DNA from: Panax quinquefolius
Lineage: Eukaryota > Streptophyta > Magnoliopsida > Apiales > Araliaceae
DNA: 64,000 nt
Assembly (NCBI GenBank): GCA_020205615.1
Contig: CM035163.1
Coordinates: 41,054,189-41,118,188, forward strand
Reading direction: 5' to 3'
In this document: in pieces, positions 63,330 to 64,000 of the stretch
How positions within the stretch are numbered: the first letter of the stretch is position 1
Layout: each line of letters starts with the position of its first letter
Translations under genes and position numbers: made by a program
Notes under the pieces: model-generated
The model's database searches: none
Told to the model about the DNA's origin: nothing
The model's input: the letters and a program-made list of their open reading frames with translations, nothing else

Positions 63330-64000
63330 TTCAGCAGAGAGAATCTAGACAGAAAAATATAGTGTTAGAGAGATAGAGAGTGGAGTAGAGAGAAAGACAC
63401 AGTTGACATAAATAATAAAAAGATTAAGGTACTTCTCTGCTAATCATTTCTACTCAATGGACTAAAACAACTCAATTTTTTTTCTTAAGGTAATTGGGTC
63501 TATATATCACTAAACAACGCAACAAACCAATTCAATAATTCATTTTGATATGCACAAACTAAATCAACATCTCAATTGCAAGCTAAGCACTTAATATTCT
63601 TCTAATGTAAACCTGTCACCATAATCAACGACAAAGGAAAATTCCTAACATCAAACTGGAAAGGAAAATCATATAAAAAAGAAAAGTGAGACCCCCCAAA
63701 AGCTCACCGAGTTCTGATACAAAATTACAAGCACACCAATCCTCTTTAAATCTGTTTCAAATGGGCACTAAGCAATTGTTACTAGATGATTAATCTTAAC
63801 AATATAAGAGAGTACGTGTTCAATCAAATATAAATCCTTTATATAGTTCTAATTCCCAAAGCACTTTATCATAACTACTCCAAACTTAGTTACATAAAGA
63901 AACAAGCTTGATTTTATAACACAGATATTTAAAAGGATTCAGCACAAGTCATAAAAAGAGTACTGCATTTAGATGCATCAGCATTGAGTTTAAGGGGCTA
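63324..64000. other. Upstream region of the pyruvate kinase-like gene
   Basis: Probable promoter; AT-rich, no other gene or repeat recognised. Confidence 0.5.

Overview
The window is nuclear DNA from a flowering plant, almost certainly a eudicot. It is AT-rich, has spliced genes with GT-AG introns, and is packed with plant-type LTR retrotransposons and a Stowaway-type MITE. Two host genes are complete and convergent at the right end: a group-I-like cyclic nucleotide-gated channel (CNGC, + strand, coding 41959-57451) and a divergent pyruvate kinase-like protein (- strand, coding 63086-58648). Neither shows a frameshift when its exons are joined. The species cannot be named from the sequence.

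Positions 1-30305 are a nest of decayed Ty3/gypsy elements. The deepest layer is a Tat-type element on the + strand (element C). It has an integrase remnant at 24895-25910, a hairpin repeat block, an antisense three-exon gene and a probable 3' LTR. Its integrase was hit by a chromovirus on the - strand (element A, 13926-24894, target duplication GCTAA). Eight bases to the left sits a second - strand chromovirus of the same family (element B). B has a 5' LTR at 6801-13912 that is split by two solo LTRs (7119-9007 with duplication ATTAT; 11391-13819 with ATAAG/ATAAC). Its inner part has become a tandem array of 2.85 kb chimeric units that runs off the left edge.

Positions 30306-40880 hold no intact gene. 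They contain a proton-pump-interactor-like pseudogene fragment and a 6 kb complex of nested LTRs with no coding region (element D, 32485-38441, duplication TGTAC).

The CNGC gene has a 29-nt first coding exon separated by a 5.1 kb intron from the rest. That intron carries a TRIM element (42510-43167) and a 3 kb non-autonomous LTR element (43317-46338, duplication ATCTG). Its last intron carries a Stowaway-type MITE (52660-52912) and, 25 bases further on, a 2.5 kb solo LTR of the same chromovirus family (52938-55441, duplication TTAAA). The pyruvate kinase-like gene follows tail-to-tail after about 1.2 kb.

One pattern crosses the whole retroelement area: copies of the same LTR differ mostly by small indels and substitutions at CAG, CTG, CCG and CG positions, while the host exons keep their frames. 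This may be a long-read base-calling artefact at methylated cytosines rather than real decay, and it limits how far any broken retroelement frame here should be trusted.
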